Origin: Magnetospirillum molischianum DSM 120
GTDB lineage: Bacteria > Pseudomonadota > Alphaproteobacteria > Rhodospirillales > Magnetospirillaceae
Reading direction: 5' to 3'
NCBI RefSeq assembly: GCF_000294655.1
Contig: NZ_CAHP01000042.1
Location: 331-64,330, forward strand
Length of the DNA: 64,000 bases
A program made the translations under genes and the position numbers. The notes beneath the pieces were generated by a model. It searched no databases. It was not told the origin of the DNA and saw nothing but the letters and a program-made list of their open reading frames with translations. Shown one piece after another: positions 27,364 through 38,563 of this stretch (position 1 is its first letter; each line of letters begins with the position of its first letter).

Positions 27364-29420
27364 CCCCGTTCGAGCGCCTCCATCCCTCACTCCAATACCA
27401 CATCGTCAATACGCTGGGCTGGCCGGGCTTGCGTCCGTCGCAAGCCGAGGCGATCGAGCCTGTCGTAACCGGAAAGAATGCCCTCCTGCTTGCTCCCACA
27501 GCAGGCGGCAAGACCGAGGCTGCATCGTTTCCGATCCTGTCGCGGATGCTGACGGAGAATTGGCGAGGGGTCTCCGTCCTATATGTCTGCCCGATCCGTG
27601 CGCTGCTCAATAACCTGGAGCCAAGGTTGGCGCAGTACGCCGGCCTAGTCGGGCGGCGGGCGGCGCTTTGGCATGGCGACGTCGGCCAAGGGCAAAAGCG
27701 GAAGGTCTTGCGCGAGCTGCCCGATTTGTTGCTGATCACCCCGGAATCCATCGAGGGGATGCTCGTCTCTCGCCGTGTCGAACACGAGGCATTATTCGCG
27801 GGCCTACAGGCGGTGGTGGTCGATGAACTGCACGCCTTTGCCGGCGATGATCGCGGTTGGCATCTATTGGCAATCATCGCCCGGTTGGAACGGCTTGTTG
27901 GTCGACCATTACAGCGTGTCGGGCTGTCTGCTACCGTCGGCAATCCTGAGGAATTGGCCGAGTGGCTCACGGTTGGTCGGCCAGTGGTGGTCGCAGGTCG
28001 GTCGACCGTATCGACGGACGCCGACGTCACGCTGGACCATGTCGGGTCGCTAGACAACGCGGCGCTGCTCCTGTCCCGCCTTCATCGTGGCGAGAAGCGA
28101 CTGGTATTCTGCGACAGCCGCGGGAAGGTCGAACAATTGGCGGCCGGACTCCAAGCCGGCGGGGTAAGAACCTTCGTCTCCCACTCGTCTCTGGGAGCCG
28201 ATGCTCGCCGGCAGGCGGAGGAAGCCTTTGCCCGCGAGCGCGATTGCGTCATCGTTGCCACCAGTACGTTGGAACTGGGCCTCGACGTCGGTGATCTGGA
28301 TCGGGTCGTTCAGATCGATGCTCCCTCCACGGTATCGTCGTTCCTGCAGCGAATGGGGCGGACCGGGCGGCGGCCGGGCAGCCGCCGCAACTGCCTGTTT
28401 TTGACGACCTCGGAAAAGGCATTCCTGCATGCGGCAGGACTTGTGAGATTGTGGAGCGAAGGCTATGTCGAGCCGGTCAAACCGCCGGCCACTCCCTTGC
28501 ATCTCCATGCCCAACAAATTATGGCGATGATCCTACAGGATGGCGGCTTGCCGGAGAGTGAAGTCCAGCCCCGTCTTGCCGGTGCATTCGGTGCCGTTGA
28601 CGAGGGTGACACCCGGGCCATCCTGGGCCACATGCTGGTGACGGGCGTGTTGGCGAGCGATGGCGGGGTCCTGGGGATCGGTCCCACGGGAGAAAAGTTG
28701 TTCGGCCGCAGGAATTTCCTGGAATTGTTGGCCGCCTTCACTGCCCCGTCCATGGTCACGGTCATGCACGGTCGCCAGGAACTGGGGCAAGTCGATCCGG
28801 TCTCCCTGACGGCGAGGGCGGACCAGCCATCCGTCCTTCTCCTCGCCGGGCGTCACTGGCAGGTCGCCTCCATCGACTGGCGTCGCCGCATTGCCTGGGC
28901 AGAACCGGCAGCAGGAGCCGGCAAAAGCCGATGGTTGGGCAGTTCCCGGGCTTTGCATTTCGACCTCTGTCGCGCGATCCAGCGCTGTCTGGCGGAAGGG
29001 CAGGTGCCATGCACGTTGTCGAAGCGAGGGACCACACGACTGGCCACGTTGGTCGAGGAGTTTTCCTTCCTAGACGGACGGGCGCAAGCCATCCTCGCGG
29101 AGGAAGGCAGCATCCACTGGTGGACCTTCGCGGGTGGGCGCGCCAATGCGGCACTTGCTTTGGCAATCGCGAATGATCAATGCCGCGTGCGCCGTTCAGA
29201 CGATTTTGGCCTTGATCTCGATGGCCATCCACCAAGTCTGGATGCAGCAGACCTGACCAACGCATTAGAAAATGCTGATGGCGTAGATCTCGGCCATGAG
29301 ATTTCTGGGCTCAAGTTCTCCGCCTGCCTGCCTCTCATTTTGGCGCGTGACGTAGTTCTTCGACGTCGATTTGATCTCGATGGTGCGATGCAGGTCGTTG
29401 TGTCGAAAATTTCGTTTTGA
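27360..29420 (+). CDS. brxHI: BREX DEAD/DEAH-box helicase, BrxHI-like
   Basis: 686 residues starting with GTG in a 4-bp overlap with brxD. Superfamily 2 motifs appear in order: the Q-like GWPGLRPSQAEAIEP, motif I PTAGGKTEA (~46), motif II DELH (~155), motif III LSATVGN (~185), and in the second RecA domain TSTLELGLDVGDLDRVVQID and the motif VI MGRTGRR. Lhr-like helicases of this size are the BrxHI component of type 2 BREX. The symbol is assigned from length and neighbours. It is the last gene of the locus; no obvious terminator follows in the 16-bp gap to the convergent GNAT gene. Confidence 0.87.
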   Translation: MTPFERLHPSLQYHIVNTLGWPGLRPSQAEAIEPVVTGKNALLLAPTAGGKTEAASFPILSRMLTENWRGVSVLYVCPIRALLNNLEPRLAQYAGLVGRRAALWHGDVGQGQKRKVLRELPDLLLITPESIEGMLVSRRVEHEALFAGLQAVVVDELHAFAGDDRGWHLLAIIARLERLVGRPLQRVGLSATVGNPEELAEWLTVGRPVVVAGRSTVSTDADVTLDHVGSLDNAALLLSRLHRGEKRLVFCDSRGKVEQLAAGLQAGGVRTFVSHSSLGADARRQAEEAFARERDCVIVATSTLELGLDVGDLDRVVQIDAPSTVSSFLQRMGRTGRRPGSRRNCLFLTTSEKAFLHAAGLVRLWSEGYVEPVKPPATPLHLHAQQIMAMILQDGGLPESEVQPRLAGAFGAVDEGDTRAILGHMLVTGVLASDGGVLGIGPTGEKLFGRRNFLELLAAFTAPSMVTVMHGRQELGQVDPVSLTARADQPSVLLLAGRHWQVASIDWRRRIAWAEPAAGAGKSRWLGSSRALHFDLCRAIQRCLAEGQVPCTLSKRGTTRLATLVEEFSFLDGRAQAILAEEGSIHWWTFAGGRANAALALAIANDQCRVRRSDDFGLDLDGHPPSLDAADLTNALENADGVDLGHEISGLKFSACLPLILARDVVLRRRFDLDGAMQVVVSKISF

Positions 29421-29436
29421 TGTGCGATCATTTATT

Positions 29437-29982
29437 TCACCCTAATCCCCGCATAACGCCGCGTGCAGTTTCGATCGGCATGATCAGGACGCGCGGCCCA
29501 AGCGGGGAGGGGATGAACCCGAGTCGTCGGTAGAATTCGACTGCCCCGTCGTCGATGGCATGCACGATCACGGCGCGGACACCAGCGATGTCCGAGGCGG
29601 CGAGGCAGCGGCGCAACGCGTCGGACACCAGGGCGCTGCCCAGGCCCATTCCCTGCCACGCCTGATCGATGGCAAGGCGACCGATCAGCAGCAACGGGAT
29701 TTCGTCCGGTGTTCCGGACCGAAGTCTTGCGCTGGGTAGGACGAGCCGCTGCTCCATCGCGGTGGACAGCGCGTAATAGCCGACCACCCGCCCCGGAGGA
29801 TCGGCGTCACAGACGACATAGGTCCGGGCCGACAGGCCTTCGCTGGCAAGCGCCCGACGTTTCAGCCAATCGTCCAGAGGCGGGTGCCGGCCGTTTTGGA
29901 ACGCGGCCAGATCGTGGCTTGGGGTCAAACGCTCTGGCGAACGCACGCGCCGGGCCGGATCAGGCCCCCCTTTTCCCGGCAT
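29437..29982 (-). CDS. GNAT acetyltransferase toxin (TacT-like)
   Basis: 181 residues. The N-terminal PPLDDWLKRRALASEGLSARTYVV segment, the LLIGRLAIDQAWQGMGLGSALVSDAL acetyl-CoA loop (Q-x-x-G-x-G) and the late AVEFYRRLGFIPSP motif are typical of TacT-type GNAT toxins, which acetylate aminoacyl-tRNA and stop translation. It follows a DUF1778 antitoxin with a 1-bp overlap of stop and start, the standard order. The convergent BREX helicase ends 16 bp away. Confidence 0.9.
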   Translation of the reverse strand: MPGKGGPDPARRVRSPERLTPSHDLAAFQNGRHPPLDDWLKRRALASEGLSARTYVVCDADPPGRVVGYYALSTAMEQRLVLPSARLRSGTPDEIPLLLIGRLAIDQAWQGMGLGSALVSDALRRCLAASDIAGVRAVIVHAIDDGAVEFYRRLGFIPSPLGPRVLIMPIETARGVMRGLG

Positions 29983-30284
29983 TACCGCTCCCAGGGCGCC
30001 GGGCGGGTCAGACGCTGACGGACTTCGTCGCTCGGCGCGGCGGGGGCGTCAAGGAGCGCCAGGAACTGCGCGTGTGCGTCGGGCTCCAGCAAGAACACCC
30101 GCTGATCCAGCAACGTTTCCTCCGCCTGACGCCGGGCACTGTCCAGCATGAATTCCGACAGCTTTTGTCCGCGCAGGGTCGCTGCTCGGTTCAGCAGCGC
30201 CTTGGTTTCGGACGAGGCGCGGATCTGAATCATGTCGCCCTTGCGGGAGAGACTTCTTCCTGTGTGCGGTTCGGCGGACGTCAT
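29982..30284 (-). CDS. DUF1778 antitoxin (TacA-like)
   Basis: 100 residues; the ATG at 30284 follows GAGAGG. The central IQIRASSETKALLNRAATLRGQKLSEFMLDSARRQA region is the ribbon-helix-helix of DUF1778 antitoxins; the C-terminal ~40 residues would wrap the GNAT toxin. It lies directly upstream of the toxin and is likely autoregulated. The spacer 30285-30349 to the integrase end contains no gene. Confidence 0.9.
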   Translation of the reverse strand: MTSAEPHTGRSLSRKGDMIQIRASSETKALLNRAATLRGQKLSEFMLDSARRQAEETLLDQRVFLLEPDAHAQFLALLDAPAAPSDEVRQRLTRPAPWER

Positions 30285-30349
30285 GGTGCACCTCTCAATC
30301 TGAGACTCACCCTATCAAGGATGTACTGACATCGTCAACACGATGCGGA

Positions 30350-31555
30350 CTATCTCGCCGATTTCCTTTGCCCTCTGGATTTGTGTTTTGGGGCACCCAG
30401 CAGGGCGATGCCGATCGTATCCGACACGCGTCCGGCGGCACGTTTGACTGGATCATTGGCAAGATGGGCGTAGCGGGCGGTGGTCTGGACCTGACTGTGG
30501 CCGAGCAGCTTGCCGATCATCGGCAACCCTTCCCCCAGCGCCAGGGCGCCGCTGGCATAGGAATGGCGCAGATCGTGGATTCGGACATCGCTCAGGCCGG
30601 CCTTGTCCCGAATGCGTCGCCAGGGGTGTTGCAGGTCGGTCAGCCGGGAGCCGGGCTTCTTGCCGGTAATGACAAAGGGGTTGTCGTCCAACCTCTCGAT
30701 GTCGTCCAGGATGGCGGCGGCGGTTTGGCCGAAATGCACCACCTTCGCCCCGGTCTTGGAGTCGGGCAGTCGCAGTTCCCGGGCCCTGGTGTCGACGTAC
30801 TCCCATTTCAGCGTCATGATTTCGCTCAGACGGCAGCCGGTCAGCATCAACAGCCGGATCGCGGTGATCGCCGATTGGGTCTCGGGTCCATCGGCCTCGG
30901 CCTCACGCAACGCCGTGCCGAGGGCGGCGAACTCGTCGGTGCTGAGAAAACGCTCACGCTTGCGCTCGACGTATTTCTTGACGTGCAGGCATGGATTGCT
31001 GCCGTCCGGCCGTAATCCCCACACCTCGGCGAGATTGAACATTTTCGACAGGACGCCGAGGGTCCGGTTGGCCTGGTAGGGGATGTGGCTGAGCGATTGG
31101 TGCATTTCCGCGATGTCGCGTCGCTCGATGTCGGTGACCTTGCGGGTTCCGATTTTCGGATTGATGAACAGCTCGACGGAACGCTTGTATTCGGCCTGGG
31201 TGCTCGGCTTGCAGCGCACCGCGACATGCTCTTTGAGGAAGCGCTCGCCCAATCCCTTGACGGTCGGGGCCTTCCGTGCCTGATCGAGTTCCAGGGCCAG
31301 GGCGGGGTCGCGGCCAGCCTTGGCTTCGGCGAGAATCTTGTGCGCCCGGATCCGGGCCTGCTCTGGCGTGATGGCGCCATGGGGGCCGATGGTGATCCGG
31401 CGCAGACGCCCCTTCACCCGGCTCATCACCATGTAGACCTTGCGCCCGCTGGGCCAGACCCGCAAGCCGAACCCTTTGAGCTCGTCGTCCCAGTGCATCG
31501 ATTCTGTGTCGCCGGGAGCGATCTGGTCCACCACCCGCTTGGTCAATTTCGCCAT
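30350..31555 (-). CDS. Tyrosine-recombinase integrase (P4-like, DUF4102 N-terminus)
   Basis: 401 residues from the ATG at 31555, preceded by GGGAGGGG; an upstream ATG at 31615 lacks such a site. The N-terminal arm-binding domain reads LTKRVVDQIAPGD then DDELKGFGLRVWPSG. The catalytic residues are present: Arg in TGCRLSEIM, the HDLRHSYAS box, and LGHSQVQTTARYAHL with the nucleophilic Tyr. Such integrases insert islands at tRNA 3' ends. Here the 3' half of an initiator tRNA lies 200 bp upstream of the gene, consistent with an attachment site for the BREX-carrying element. Confidence 0.93.
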   Translation of the reverse strand: MAKLTKRVVDQIAPGDTESMHWDDELKGFGLRVWPSGRKVYMVMSRVKGRLRRITIGPHGAITPEQARIRAHKILAEAKAGRDPALALELDQARKAPTVKGLGERFLKEHVAVRCKPSTQAEYKRSVELFINPKIGTRKVTDIERRDIAEMHQSLSHIPYQANRTLGVLSKMFNLAEVWGLRPDGSNPCLHVKKYVERKRERFLSTDEFAALGTALREAEADGPETQSAITAIRLLMLTGCRLSEIMTLKWEYVDTRARELRLPDSKTGAKVVHFGQTAAAILDDIERLDDNPFVITGKKPGSRLTDLQHPWRRIRDKAGLSDVRIHDLRHSYASGALALGEGLPMIGKLLGHSQVQTTARYAHLANDPVKRAAGRVSDTIGIALLGAPKHKSRGQRKSAR

Positions 31556-31754
31556 CGAACCCCTCCCACCCGCGTCGCCCATCCTCAACCTGAAGGTCGG
31601 GTACAGGTAACGCATAGGTAACAGTAGAGAGCCGAAATCATGATGGGAAAGGGTATCATGATCGTAGGGTGTTTGGAATAATACTGTTTGATATCAGTAT
31701 ATTGTCGTATTTGCACGCAAGTGAGCGAAGGTCGCTCGGTGATGATTTATCAAA
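31556..31754. other. Spacer between integrase and attachment site with short repeats
   Basis: No gene. It contains a 13-nt copy of tRNA sequence, AACCTGAAGGTCG at 31587-31599, repeated in the tRNA fragment at 31760-31772. It also has two GGTAAC-type units (31605-31620) and two copies of the palindrome ATCATGAT (~31637 and ~31656). These may be arm-type sites for the integrase or its directionality factor. Confidence 0.4.
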
Positions 31755-33455
<1,701 letters not shown>

Positions 33456-33471
33456 GGCAATCACTCCATGA

Positions 33472-33822
33472 TCAGACGTGGGTCTCGCCGATGACGCGAA
33501 TCCGACCCTGCGCGCGATTGCGCGGTTTCGTCTTGACAGTGATCTCGACATCCTGGCCGAGCGCTGTCAGCAGCCGCATCAGTCGTTCGCTGGAGAAGTT
33601 CGCAAGCCGCCCGTTGATCAGGGCCGAGACCTTCGGCTGATCGATGCCCATGAGGGCGGCGGCTGCGACCTGGGTCAGGCGCCGACGCTTGATGACCTGC
33701 CGGATATGGCTTGCAAGTTGGGCCTTGGTCAGTTCTTCCTCGGGCTCGGCCAAGCCGATATCGGCGAACACGTTGCCGCTGCTTTCCGTTACCGGGATTT
33801 CGGCTTCTCGCTCTTTGACCAT
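33472..33822 (-). CDS. XRE-family antitoxin (HigA-like)
   Basis: 116 residues from the ATG at 33822. Residues ~35-90 hold a helix-turn-helix of XRE type with LTQVAAAALMGIDQPKVSALINGRLANFSSERLMRLLTALG, followed by a basic tail. The start lies inside the last codons of the upstream Gp49-like toxin gene (34-bp overlap), an order of toxin then antitoxin typical of HigBA-type pairs. It is probably an autorepressor. The serine recombinase starts 16 bp after its stop. Confidence 0.85.
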   Translation of the reverse strand: MVKEREAEIPVTESSGNVFADIGLAEPEEELTKAQLASHIRQVIKRRRLTQVAAAALMGIDQPKVSALINGRLANFSSERLMRLLTALGQDVEITVKTKPRNRAQGRIRVIGETHV

Positions 33823-34187
33823 TGCTCGTAATCCTCTTTCGCTCGTTTGAGCCGTTGGTCGATCAAGTCCAGTTCGGCCTTGGGCGTGGCGATACCGCGT
33901 TTGGATTTCTTCTGGAAGGCGTGCAGGACATAGACCGCATTGGCGAAGCGCACGGTGTACACGGTACGGAAGGTGTCTCCGTCGAAGTCGTCCACAACCT
34001 CCAACACGCCAGCATCGCCAAAGCCTTTCAGTGGCTTCGCATAAGGGGCTTTGCGACCGATCTGCGCTTCCCAAAGGGCGCCGCCAACCCGCCGCCGCGT
34101 CTCTTCCGGAAAACCGCTCAGATCTTCCTTGCTGGTGCCGACCCAGCGCACGGGCTTGGGCTGATTGACGCTGGAACGTTCCGCCAT
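33789..34187 (-). CDS. Gp49-like toxin (HigB/RelE superfamily)
   Basis: 132 residues from the ATG at 34187. The segment RTVYTVRFANAVYVLHAFQKKSKRGIATPKAELDLIDQRL is the hallmark of phage-derived Gp49-like proteins (DUF891), a RelE-fold mRNA endonuclease group. The upstream residues VRWVGTSKEDLSGFPEETRRRVGGALWEAQIG fit the same family. It is paired with the overlapping XRE gene. The spacer between this gene and the 60-residue gene upstream (34188-34341) holds nothing recognisable. Confidence 0.87.
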   Translation of the reverse strand: MAERSSVNQPKPVRWVGTSKEDLSGFPEETRRRVGGALWEAQIGRKAPYAKPLKGFGDAGVLEVVDDFDGDTFRTVYTVRFANAVYVLHAFQKKSKRGIATPKAELDLIDQRLKRAKEDYEQWSKSEKPKSR

Positions 34188-34341
34188 GACTTCTAACCTC
34201 TCCTCAGAGTATGCCTTTTCGGGCATAAGGTCAAGTCCCTTTGCGGCGAGGCAATGGGAGAAAGGGGGCAATGCAGGATGCGGATGGCCGGCGGAAGGGG
34301 CTGCGCCCAGCCCCATTTTGCCAAGCGGGCAGGGCAAAATC

Positions 34342-34524
34342 TCAAGGCACGTCGTCATCCCGGTTGTCGTTGGCGGCCGTGATGCGCCGCTCGAAGTCAT
34401 CGCGGGCCATCTGTCGTCCGATCAGCCGGGCAAGGCGCAGGACCACGGTGTCGATTCGTTGCCAAGCGTTCCGCTCCGCCTCGCTCATCCCTTCCAGGGA
34501 GTCCGGTCTCTTTTCGCTTCCCAT
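34342..34524 (-). CDS. Small hypothetical protein
   Basis: 60 residues, charged and helical (SEAERNAWQRIDTVVLRLARLIGRQMARDDFERR), ending DNRDDDVP. No family recognised. It lies 17 bp after the RHH gene on the same strand, so it may belong to the mobilisation operon. It could be a chance frame, but its composition is protein-like and the spacing is operon-like. Confidence 0.5.
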   Translation of the reverse strand: MGSEKRPDSLEGMSEAERNAWQRIDTVVLRLARLIGRQMARDDFERRITAANDNRDDDVP

Positions 34525-34541
34525 GGCAAATCTCCAGAGAC

Positions 34542-34868
34542 TTACGACTCCTCGCCCAGGGCCTGGGCTTCGGCACCGGGGGCGGGCAAAGCGGCGGCAT
34601 AGATCAACTGGTGGCGGATGAAGCGGGCGAGGCTGTGGCTGATGAGGAAGGATTCGCTGTTACCGCGTTCCACGGCGCGGGCGATGCGGTCGAGCCGGAC
34701 CAGAATGCGTTCATCGACCTCGGGTGCTGCCCGCCGGTTGAGATAGGTTTCCACCATCTCCAAGAGCAGGTCGGAGCGTGCCCGCTTCTGGCTTTTGGCC
34801 ATCTGGGTGAGGCGCTTGCTCAACTCGTCGGGAAGAAAAAGCTGGTGGCGGGTCTTGCCCCGGATCAT
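34542..34868 (-). CDS. Ribbon-helix-helix mobilisation protein
   Basis: 108 residues. The N-terminal KTRHQLFLPDELSKRLTQMAKSQKRARSDLLLEMVETYL is a CopG/ribbon-helix-helix domain; the remainder is a helical region around VDERILVRLDRIARAVER. In Trb-type integrative elements a gene of this kind sits beside the relaxase and traG, and probably acts as a relaxosome accessory or regulator. traG itself is absent here. The relaxase gene ends 95 bp upstream on the same strand. Confidence 0.75.
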   Translation of the reverse strand: MIRGKTRHQLFLPDELSKRLTQMAKSQKRARSDLLLEMVETYLNRRAAPEVDERILVRLDRIARAVERGNSESFLISHSLARFIRHQLIYAAALPAPGAEAQALGEES

Positions 34869-34963
34869 TGCGCATCCTCCGGTTACAATCCTTTCTCAAG
34901 GATGCGCCGTAACCTGGGATGAGCGTGATAGCCTTTATTCTGCGCAATGGCACGCTCTCGCGT

Positions 34964-36954
34964 TTACAGGGCCGGTCCGCCGCGCCCGCGCCCGATGGTC
35001 CAGTCGATGGTGTCGCCTCGGTCGATGCCGGAGATATGGCGGCCGATATGCCGCTCCAGGTCCCTCCGCCAGGGCACCAGGGTGAATTCCAGCGATTTCT
35101 CGACCACGGCATAGCGCCCGCCCGCGCTTTCGACCGAGCGGCGGAAGATGCCCTCGACCCGCTCGCCCTTCGCGGCTTCGACGTAGGGCAAGCCGATCTC
35201 GGCGGACAATTGCTTGCCCAGGTGCTGGAGTTCTCTGCGCTGGAGTTGGGCGAGGATGTCGGTGCGGTAGATCACCTCGTGGCCGTCGCGCTCCATCAGC
35301 TTCTGATCGATCAGCCATTGTTGGCGTCGCACCATCGCCTGATAAACGTCCCGGCCGAAGCCATGCGAGGCGAGCGGTTGGGTTTCCTCGTGGATGATGC
35401 GGCGGTCCAACCATGTCGGGGCGTCGGCGCCGATCTGGCGTTCGATGGAAATGGAGGACAGGGTGTCGATGGCGACGGGACGAAGCGCGGTCAATTTCCG
35501 CTCGTAGGCTCTTACCCGGTCGAGGTGATCCGGTTTGATGATCCAGGTGCCATCCGCCTCGCGTTCGACGGCACCCGTCGCGCGCCGGATGGCTTCCAGC
35601 CGGCGGACATGAGTCTGGGCGAACGTTTCCGAGGCGGTGGGGTCGTGGAACAGGTGTCGCTCGATGCTATAGCGCCCGTCGTGAGCCCTCGCGATCTCGG
35701 TCACGGTGCGGTCCACCGTGCGAGGTTCGGTGGTGGCGTTGGAAACGCGGAGCACGCTGCCCACGGGGAAGCTGCCCTCGGTCTCGCCGATATCGACGTA
35801 ATGGCTGTACCCGTCGATGCCGTCGAGCACCAGATAACGGCGCACGCCCATTTCGTCGGCCAGCCCGCGCGCGACGACGCGGCCGATCACGGGCGGGCTG
35901 TCGGGATCATGGACGAGGTAGTAGTGCGGCGGGCGGTCGAGCCCGGCCTCGGTCATCGCCCGGTGCATGGTCTTGATGATGTCGCCGCGCTCGCCCATGC
36001 GGCGCAACACGTCTTCGGTGTTCTCCGACAGCGACCAGGAGAGCGGACCGTCCGGGGTGGCAAGGCCCATCCGTTCGAGCCGTCGTGCCCGCGCGATCAA
36101 CAGTTGGTGATGCCTGCGGCCGAAGTCGGTGGTGGCCGTATCCAGGCGCAAATCGATGACGCCGTCCTCGGCGCGTTCGATCAGCGTCTTGTCGAGGCGG
36201 GTCAGGCGCTCGGCCTCGACTTCCTGTTCGAGCTGGCGTCCGACCTCCAGTTCGGTTTGGGGGCCAAGATCACGGGTCAGGATTTCGCTGGCGCGATGAC
36301 GGATGCCATGGGCGATGTAGTCGCCAGCGATGTTGAGAATCTTGCCGTCCTCGGTGATGCCGCGCACCACAATATGGACATGGGGATGGCCGGTGTCGAA
36401 GTGCTCGGCCGCCACCCAGTCCAGCGTGGTGCCGAGGTCGGCTTCCACCTTCGCCATGACATCGCGGGTGAAGGGCATGAGGTTGTCGTAGGCGGCGCCG
36501 TCCTCGGGCGAGAGGATCATGCGGAACTGGTGGCGGTCGTCGGCTCCACGCTCGGTAAAAGCGTCGCGGTCCACCTCGTCGGCGAAGGTGGAAAAGAGCC
36601 GTCCCGGCTCGCCCGCGCGCGTCACCCCGTCGCGTTCCAGATAGTGCAGATGGGCGTGGAGGCCGCCAGTGTTCCCGCCAAGCTTGACGATGCGCACCTT
36701 GACGGTGACTCGGCGGGGCCGCACCCGCATTCCCGACGCCCGGTCGAACGACCAGCCCGAGCCGCGAGGAAAGGTCGCTGCGATCTTGGCACCTCGGCCT
36801 CGCGCATTGAAGCGTCCGGTCCGGGGCGTCCGGGGCTTTGACGCCAGACCGTGCAAGTGCCGGGGATTGCCGCCGGCCTTTGCTAAGCGGGGCAGGATTT
36901 CGGCGCGCAAGCCCTTCGCCGCGTGCCCGCCATCACTGCGGGGGCGGCCGGGAC
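34964..36954 (-). pseudogene. DUF3363-type relaxase, 5' end cut by IS3
   Basis: Family sequence covers ~660 codons from the IS boundary down to the stop at 34964. It includes RVTVKVRIVKL, LHYLERDGVTR, EHFDTGHPHVHIVVRG (the His cluster that binds the metal in relaxases) and a C-terminal DUF3363 region ending WTIGRGRGG. The protein would nick oriT and lead the strand in transfer. The reading frame passes into the IS3 copy at 36955, so the native start and perhaps the first 10-20 residues are missing. A start inside the IS end or downstream could still give a nearly complete enzyme. Confidence 0.85.
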
Positions 36955-37024
36955 GGTAATCCCCCCTGGAAATAAGGGGGTGGGGACGTAGAATTTTCTC
37001 GGTCTTGCGAACGAGGAGATTCGG

Positions 37025-37291
37025 ATGAAGAAGAGTCGGTTCACGGACGCCCAGATCATGGGGATCCTGCGTCAGGCGGAGGACGGTATCCCGGTCCTGA
37101 CGCTGTGCCGCGATCACCAGATGAGCAGCGCGACGTTCTACAAATGGCGGGCAAAATACGGCGGCATGGACGCCTCGATGATCTCGGAGATGAAGGGGCT
37201 TGAGGACGAGAACCGGCGGCTGAAGAAGATGTTTGCCGAGCTCAGCATGCAGAATGAATTGCTCCGCGAGGCGCTCGGAAAAAATAACCCG
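37025..37291 (+). CDS. IS3 orfA (HTH protein)
   Basis: [21 protein letters not shown] followed by [21 protein letters not shown] and a leucine-zipper helix ([27 protein letters not shown]) is a standard IS407-group OrfA. In relatives the frame ends just after GKK at an A-run, where -1 slippage makes OrfAB. Here the run has six A residues (37279-37284); one more A would create the usual TAA stop. As written the frame reads on to 37615 without a homologous stop. Confidence 0.85.
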
Positions 37292-38111
37292 GCCATCCCA
37301 GCGCCGGGAGATGGCCGAGACAGCCGTGGCGCGACGAGGGATCAGTATCGCGTTGGCGTGCCGGACGTTTGGGCTGAGCGAGACGTGCTATCGCTACAGC
37401 CCGAGGCTCTCCGACGAGAACGAGCAGATCGCCGACCTTCTGATTGGGCTGACCCAGGCCAGAAAGACCTGGGGATTCGGCCTCTGCTTCCTGTATCTGC
37501 GCAACATTCAGGGGCATGGCTGGAACCACAAACGGGTCTATCGGATCTATCGCGCGTTGGAACTGAACCTGCGCATCAAGCCCCGCAAGCGGCTCAAACG
37601 CGACAAGCCCGATGAACTGACGGTGCCAGACGCCCCCAACCAGGTCTGGTCGATGGACTTCATGGCAGATCGTCTGGAGGACGGCCGGGCTTTCCGGCTT
37701 CTCAACGTGCTGGATGATTTCAATCGGGAGGGGCTCGGCATCGAAGTCGATTTCTCTCTGCCCGCCGAACGGGTCGTGCGTGTACTGAACCAGATCATCG
37801 AATGGCGCGGCAAGCCGGGGGCTATTCGGGTCGATAATGGCCCCGAATATATCAGCGGCACGCTGATGAAATGGGCCGAGACGCACGGCATCGCCCTTCA
37901 ACACATCCAGCCCGGCAAGCCGCAGCAGAACGCCTATGTCGAGCGCTACAACCGGACGGTCCGGCATGAATGGCTGGGGCAAATCCTCTTTGAAACCATC
38001 GCGGAGGTACAGGATCACGCGACAGAATGGCTCTGGACCTACAACAACGACCGCCCCAATATGGGTATCGGTGGCATCACGCCCGCCCAGAAACTGAAAT
38101 TGGCCGCATGA
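37278..38111 (+). CDS. IS3 orfB, DDE transposase
   Basis: The region from [12 protein letters not shown] onward contains the HTH_21 segment ([21 protein letters not shown]) and the rve catalytic domain: [13 protein letters not shown] (first Asp), RVDNGPEY (second Asp) and the later [16 protein letters not shown] (Glu). It is normally made as an OrfAB fusion through -1 frameshifting at the A-run. With the run at six A residues a different shift would be required, so this copy may not make transposase. Confidence 0.85.
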   Translation, partial: EKITRPSQRREMAETAVARRGISIALACRTFGLSETCYRYSPRLSDENEQIADLLIGLTQARKTWGFGLCFLYLRNIQGHGWNHKRVYRIYRALELNLRIKPRKRLKRDKPDELTVPDAPNQVWSMDFMADRLEDGRAFRLLNVLDDFNREGLGIEVDFSLPAERVVRVLNQIIEWRGKPGAIRVDNGPEYISGTLMKWAETHGIALQHIQPGKPQQNAYVERYNRTVRHEWLGQILFETIAEVQDHATEWLWTYNNDRPNMGIGGITPAQKLKLAA

Positions 38112-38150
38112 GTTCTATGTCCAACCCCCGCTAAAAATGGGGGGATTACC

Positions 38151-38563
38151 CAATTGTCCGTCAATTCGATCGCCCAAACCGGCCGATGGGATGGCCGGAT
38201 GCCGTCGAAAATCAGCTCTCGCGCAAGGTGAAGGGCGCGTATTTTGGCTCGAAAATTGCGGCGTTTACCTCGGCGAAATCAGCAATACGCGACACGGGAT
38301 TGCCATGATGACGGTGTTGCCGCAACCTTGTTGCTGTCGAAAACTCACAACCAATTTCGTTCCAGGATGGGGCCGTCGTGTTTTTTTGAGCGGCCTATGT
38401 CTGCCGCAAACGGCATGGCCACACGGCCCCCAAGCATCGAGGCAGTGTGGCCCAACTGTTAGACCATATCCATCTCAGAAAATGAGGGAGCAAAGATACT
38501 CAAGAAACAGCCTTAATCGCTCGGTAATTGATGTGTATTCTGGTATGTATAGTGATGCATAAC
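38151..38563. other. Spacer without a recognised gene
   Basis: About 410 bp between the IS3 right end and the metallopeptidase stop. GC content falls towards the right. Short frames on the plus strand (for example 38137-38562) have no recognisable motif and lack ribosome sites. It probably contains sequence beyond a deletion next to the IS3 copy. Confidence 0.4.

Larger units (their letters stand above)
36955..38150 (+). mobile_element. IS3-family element (IS407-like group), ~1.2 kb
   Basis: Inverted ends GGTAATCCCCCC (36955-36966) and its near-complement ending GGATTACC at 38150 bracket two overlapping frames orfA and orfB. The element interrupts the 5' end of the relaxase gene. No clear target duplication is seen (GGAC left, CAAT right), so one flank was probably lost after insertion; sequence right of 38150 does not continue the relaxase. 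Confidence 0.85.

Noticed and set aside
36955..37117. Relaxase N-terminus extending to 37117
   Set aside because: That part lies inside the IS3 element; the open frame there is coincidental.
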